Assembly: GCF_900105325.1 (NCBI RefSeq)
Contig: NZ_FNSU01000003.1
Coordinates: 3,795,501-3,859,500 of the forward strand
Origin: Pseudomonas marginalis
GTDB taxonomy: Bacteria > Pseudomonadota > Gammaproteobacteria > Pseudomonadales > Pseudomonadaceae
Direction of reading: 5' to 3'
DNA length: 64,000 nt
Shown piece by piece: positions 61,988-64,000 of the stretch (positions are counted from its first letter, which is position 1; each line of letters opens with the position of its first letter). Both the position numbers and the translations under genes were made by a program. Below the pieces are notes generated by a model. That model made no database searches. It worked only from the letters and a program-made list of their open reading frames with translations, and had not been told where the DNA came from.

Positions 61988-63283
61988 ATGGACGTCACCG
62001 CAACCTTAAGCTTGGGCGATCCGCTGGAACCCGCACGCAAGGCCACCGCGCAAATGCTGCAAGAGCGCGAGCGCACGTTTTCGCTGCCGCAGCCGTTCTA
62101 CTCTGATGAGCGGCTGTTTGATATCGACATGCAGGAGATCTTCCAGAAAGAGTGGTTGATCGCCGGCATGACCTGCGAGATCCCCAGCAAGGGCAACTAC
62201 CTGACCCTGCAAGTGGGCAAGAACCCGATCATCGTGATCCGTGGCGCCGAAGGCGTGGTGCATGCGTTCCACAACGTCTGCCGCCACCGGGGTTCGCGCC
62301 TGTGCACCAGCGACAAGGGCAAGGTTGCCAAGCTGGTGTGCCACTACCACCAGTGGACCTACGAGCTGGACGGTCGCCTGCTGTTCGCCGGCACCGAGAT
62401 GGGCGCCGATTTCGACATGAAGCAATACGGCCTCAAGCCGGTGAACGTGAAGACCGCCGGCGGCTACATCTTCATCAGCCTGGCCGAGAACCCGCCGGCC
62501 ATCGATGATTTCCTGTCGACGCTGAACCACTACATGGAACCCTACGACATGGAGAACACCAAGGTGGCGGTGCAAACCACCTTGATGGAAAAGGCCAACT
62601 GGAAGCTGGTGCTGGAAAACAACCGCGAGTGCTACCACTGCAATGCGTCGCACCCCGAGCTGTTGAAAACCCTGCTGGAATGGGACGACGTCACCGACCC
62701 ACGCGCCGACCAGGCCTTCAAGGACCATGTCGCCGCTTCGGCCGCTGCCTGGGATGCCGAGAAGATCCCTTACGCCCACGCCAGCTTCGGCCTGCGTAAC
62801 CGTATCGTGCGCATGCCGCTGCTCAAGGGCACCGTGTCGATGACCCTGGACGGCAAGCAGGGCTGCGCCAAGCTGATGGGCCGCATCAAGAACCCCGACC
62901 TCGGCTCGATGCGCATCCTGCACCTGCCGCATTCCTGGAACCACTGCATGGGCGACCACATCATCGTGTTCACGGTGTGGCCGATCAGCGCCCAGGAAAC
63001 CATGGTGACCACCAAGTGGCTGGTGCACAAGGACGCCGTGGAAGGCGTGGACTACGACGTGGAGCGCATGCGCCAGGTGTGGGACGCCACCAACGACCAG
63101 GACCGTCGCCTGGCCGAAGAGAACCAGCGCGGGATCAACTCCACCGCCTACCAGCCTGGCCCGTACTCCAAGACCTATGAGTTCGGCGTGGTGAACTTCG
63201 TGGACTGGTACAGCGAGCGCATGTTGAACAACCTCGGCGCAGCCCCGGCGCCTTACCTCAAGGGTGTGGCTGCACACGAATAA
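61988..63283 (+). CDS. gbcA: Glycine betaine demethylase oxygenase subunit
   Basis: 431-aa Rieske non-haem iron oxygenase that removes one methyl of glycine betaine as formaldehyde, leaving dimethylglycine. The Rieske centre is CRHRGSRLC...CHYHQWTY (about 98-118). The mononuclear iron ligands lie in NNRECYHCNASHPELL (near 218). The ATG at 61988 follows GAGGAC; Met codons at 61967 and 61973 are less supported. The pathway continues through dimethylglycine and sarcosine to the sox genes. Confidence 0.94.
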   Translation: MDVTATLSLGDPLEPARKATAQMLQERERTFSLPQPFYSDERLFDIDMQEIFQKEWLIAGMTCEIPSKGNYLTLQVGKNPIIVIRGAEGVVHAFHNVCRHRGSRLCTSDKGKVAKLVCHYHQWTYELDGRLLFAGTEMGADFDMKQYGLKPVNVKTAGGYIFISLAENPPAIDDFLSTLNHYMEPYDMENTKVAVQTTLMEKANWKLVLENNRECYHCNASHPELLKTLLEWDDVTDPRADQAFKDHVAASAAAWDAEKIPYAHASFGLRNRIVRMPLLKGTVSMTLDGKQGCAKLMGRIKNPDLGSMRILHLPHSWNHCMGDHIIVFTVWPISAQETMVTTKWLVHKDAVEGVDYDVERMRQVWDATNDQDRRLAEENQRGINSTAYQPGPYSKTYEFGVVNFVDWYSERMLNNLGAAPAPYLKGVAAHE

Positions 63284-63303
63284 CCGATACCCACAACTCA
63301 AAA

Positions 63304-63471
63304 CTGTGGGAGGGGGCTTAAGGCTTTTTGTAGGAGCGAGCTTGCTCGCGAAAAACTCACAAGCGCCGCGTTCATTCAGGAAGCACGCGTTATCGTTGAC
63401 GTTTTTCGCGAGCAAGCTCGCTCCTACAAGAAGCGATGTACGCGACCGGCATTAGGGCCCCTCCCACATTT
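63304..63471. repeat. Type-I REPIN (copy f) inserted in a type-II REP
   Basis: A type-II left arm (CTGTGGGAGGGGGCTT, 63304) and right end (CCCCTCCCACATTT, ending 63472) are split by a complete type-I REPIN at 63328-63429. The REPIN has arms TTGTAGGAGCGAGCTTGCTC and GAGCAAGCTCGCTCCTACAA and a core nearly identical to copy e. The target lost part of its arm, so the insertion was not clean. Confidence 0.82.
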
Positions 63472-63549
63472 GAACCTCACACTGCTTAATATTTGATCAA
63501 CTCTCTCGCAGACCACTGGCAGCCTGCCCTCCAGCCTTTACCCAACAAC

Positions 63550-63967
63550 TTATCCACAAAGCCACCCACAGCAATTGTGGGCAACTGCGCTATCCAACCA
63601 AAATTAATTGAAGAAAATCCGTGACTTATTCAAGTTGACGGTTCTAACGGCACACTGATCATTTATTGATCAAAACCCTACAAGCTACGTAGAACGTGAC
63701 CTGTAGCGGTACGCAAACACCTTATCCACAGAACCGCCAACAGACTTTGGGGGCAACTTCGGCAGCGCTGTGGAAAACCGCGTCAAACCTTCATATACCA
63801 AGGGTTTCAGCTATATTCCTGGGGTTTAGCGGCAATTTGATCAATAAACAACCAGACGACGGAAAGCCTCTATTCATAAGGCCTGTAGCGGATAGCAAAC
63901 ATCTTATCCACAGAAGCGCCAACAGACTTTGGGGGCAACTCAAACCGCTGCTTCCTCCTTATCCACA
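63550..63967. other. DnaA-box array with three iteron-like repeats
   Basis: The tail of the window (63473-64000) has no gene and is AT-rich. Four perfect TTATCCACA boxes lie at 63550, 63722, 63904 and 63959, with an inverse TGTGGAAAA at 63769-63777. The first three each open a ~37-nt unit ending GGGCAACT (63550-63586, 63722-63758, 63904-63940). Units two and three belong to a ~60-nt direct repeat (63701-63758 and 63883-63940), one 180-182 nt after the other. TGATCA-type palindromes (63655-63672, 63836-63841) lie between boxes. The array may continue past the window end. Confidence 0.75.
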
Positions 63968-64000
63968 CAAAAAAGCACCAGAAAACCGTAACTTAGCTTG

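Noticed and set aside
63550..63967. Chromosomal replication origin oriC
   Set aside because: The boxes fit, but the dnaA, dnaN and rpmH genes that flank Pseudomonas oriC are not in the window and the local gene order is that of a region away from the origin. Kept as a DnaA-box array instead.

Overview
The window is chromosomal DNA from a Pseudomonas of the fluorescens/putida lineage. The reasons are: high-GC coding with strong third-position bias; gene order davB-davA-pqqFABCDE ... fadE-type genes ... bio operon ... glcB ... cre ... fdhA-purU-sox-glyA-ltaE-gbcBA, which I recall from P. putida KT2440 (order only, not checked here); an RsmY small RNA behind a GacA box; and many Pseudomonas-type REP/REPIN palindromes. 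I saw no phage, insertion sequence, CRISPR array, tRNA or rRNA.

Layout. 1-7857: 3' end of lysine 2-monooxygenase (davB), davA, then the PQQ operon pqqF-A-B-C-D-E. 7863-8823: a 52-aa Pmp3/YqaE membrane peptide and a RelE-like/NadS-like toxin-antitoxin pair behind a perfect palindromic operator. 9011-18776: class III aminotransferase, LysR regulator, rsmY, three paralogous acyl-CoA dehydrogenases with a diguanylate cyclase between the second and third, and tandem PsrA-type operators before the third. 18942-25467: a small secretion/flagellum-like protein, the biotin operon bioB-F-H-C-D, a divergent comF gene whose first codons hold a candidate BirA operator, and a ModE-like regulator. 25547-32837: PhoX phosphatase, SrkA kinase, RarD, a GcvR-like ACT protein and malate synthase G. 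33210-42822: response regulator, CBS/DUF294 signalling protein with a DEDDh exonuclease, a FecI/FecR/TonB-receptor/FoxB-like iron operon, and a glutathione transferase. 42908-49317: aspartic protease-like gene plus creB-creC-creD, a YihG-like acyltransferase, a DUF2780 protein and an orphan RskA-like protein. 49453-63283: betaine and one-carbon metabolism.

How the genes work together. GbcA/GbcB demethylate glycine betaine to dimethylglycine. SoxBDAG oxidises sarcosine to glycine and a C1 unit. GlyA, PurU and FdhA handle the glycine, formyl-THF and formaldehyde, and LtaE joins glycine and threonine metabolism. The dimethylglycine demethylase genes are not in the window. PqqA-F make the PQQ cofactor of periplasmic dehydrogenases. 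The iron genes form a sigma/anti-sigma/receptor/inner-membrane reductase cascade like P. aeruginosa foxIRAB.

Most notable non-genic structure: (i) six ~100-nt type-I REPINs plus two other REP families, nested in each other and in two cases supplying the stop codon of the upstream gene; (ii) one identical 16-nt insert at the tip of two REPs of different families; (iii) a DnaA-box array built on a thrice-repeated ~38-nt unit in the last 450 nt; (iv) a second in-frame start, with a strong Shine-Dalgarno, 16 codons upstream of pqqA.
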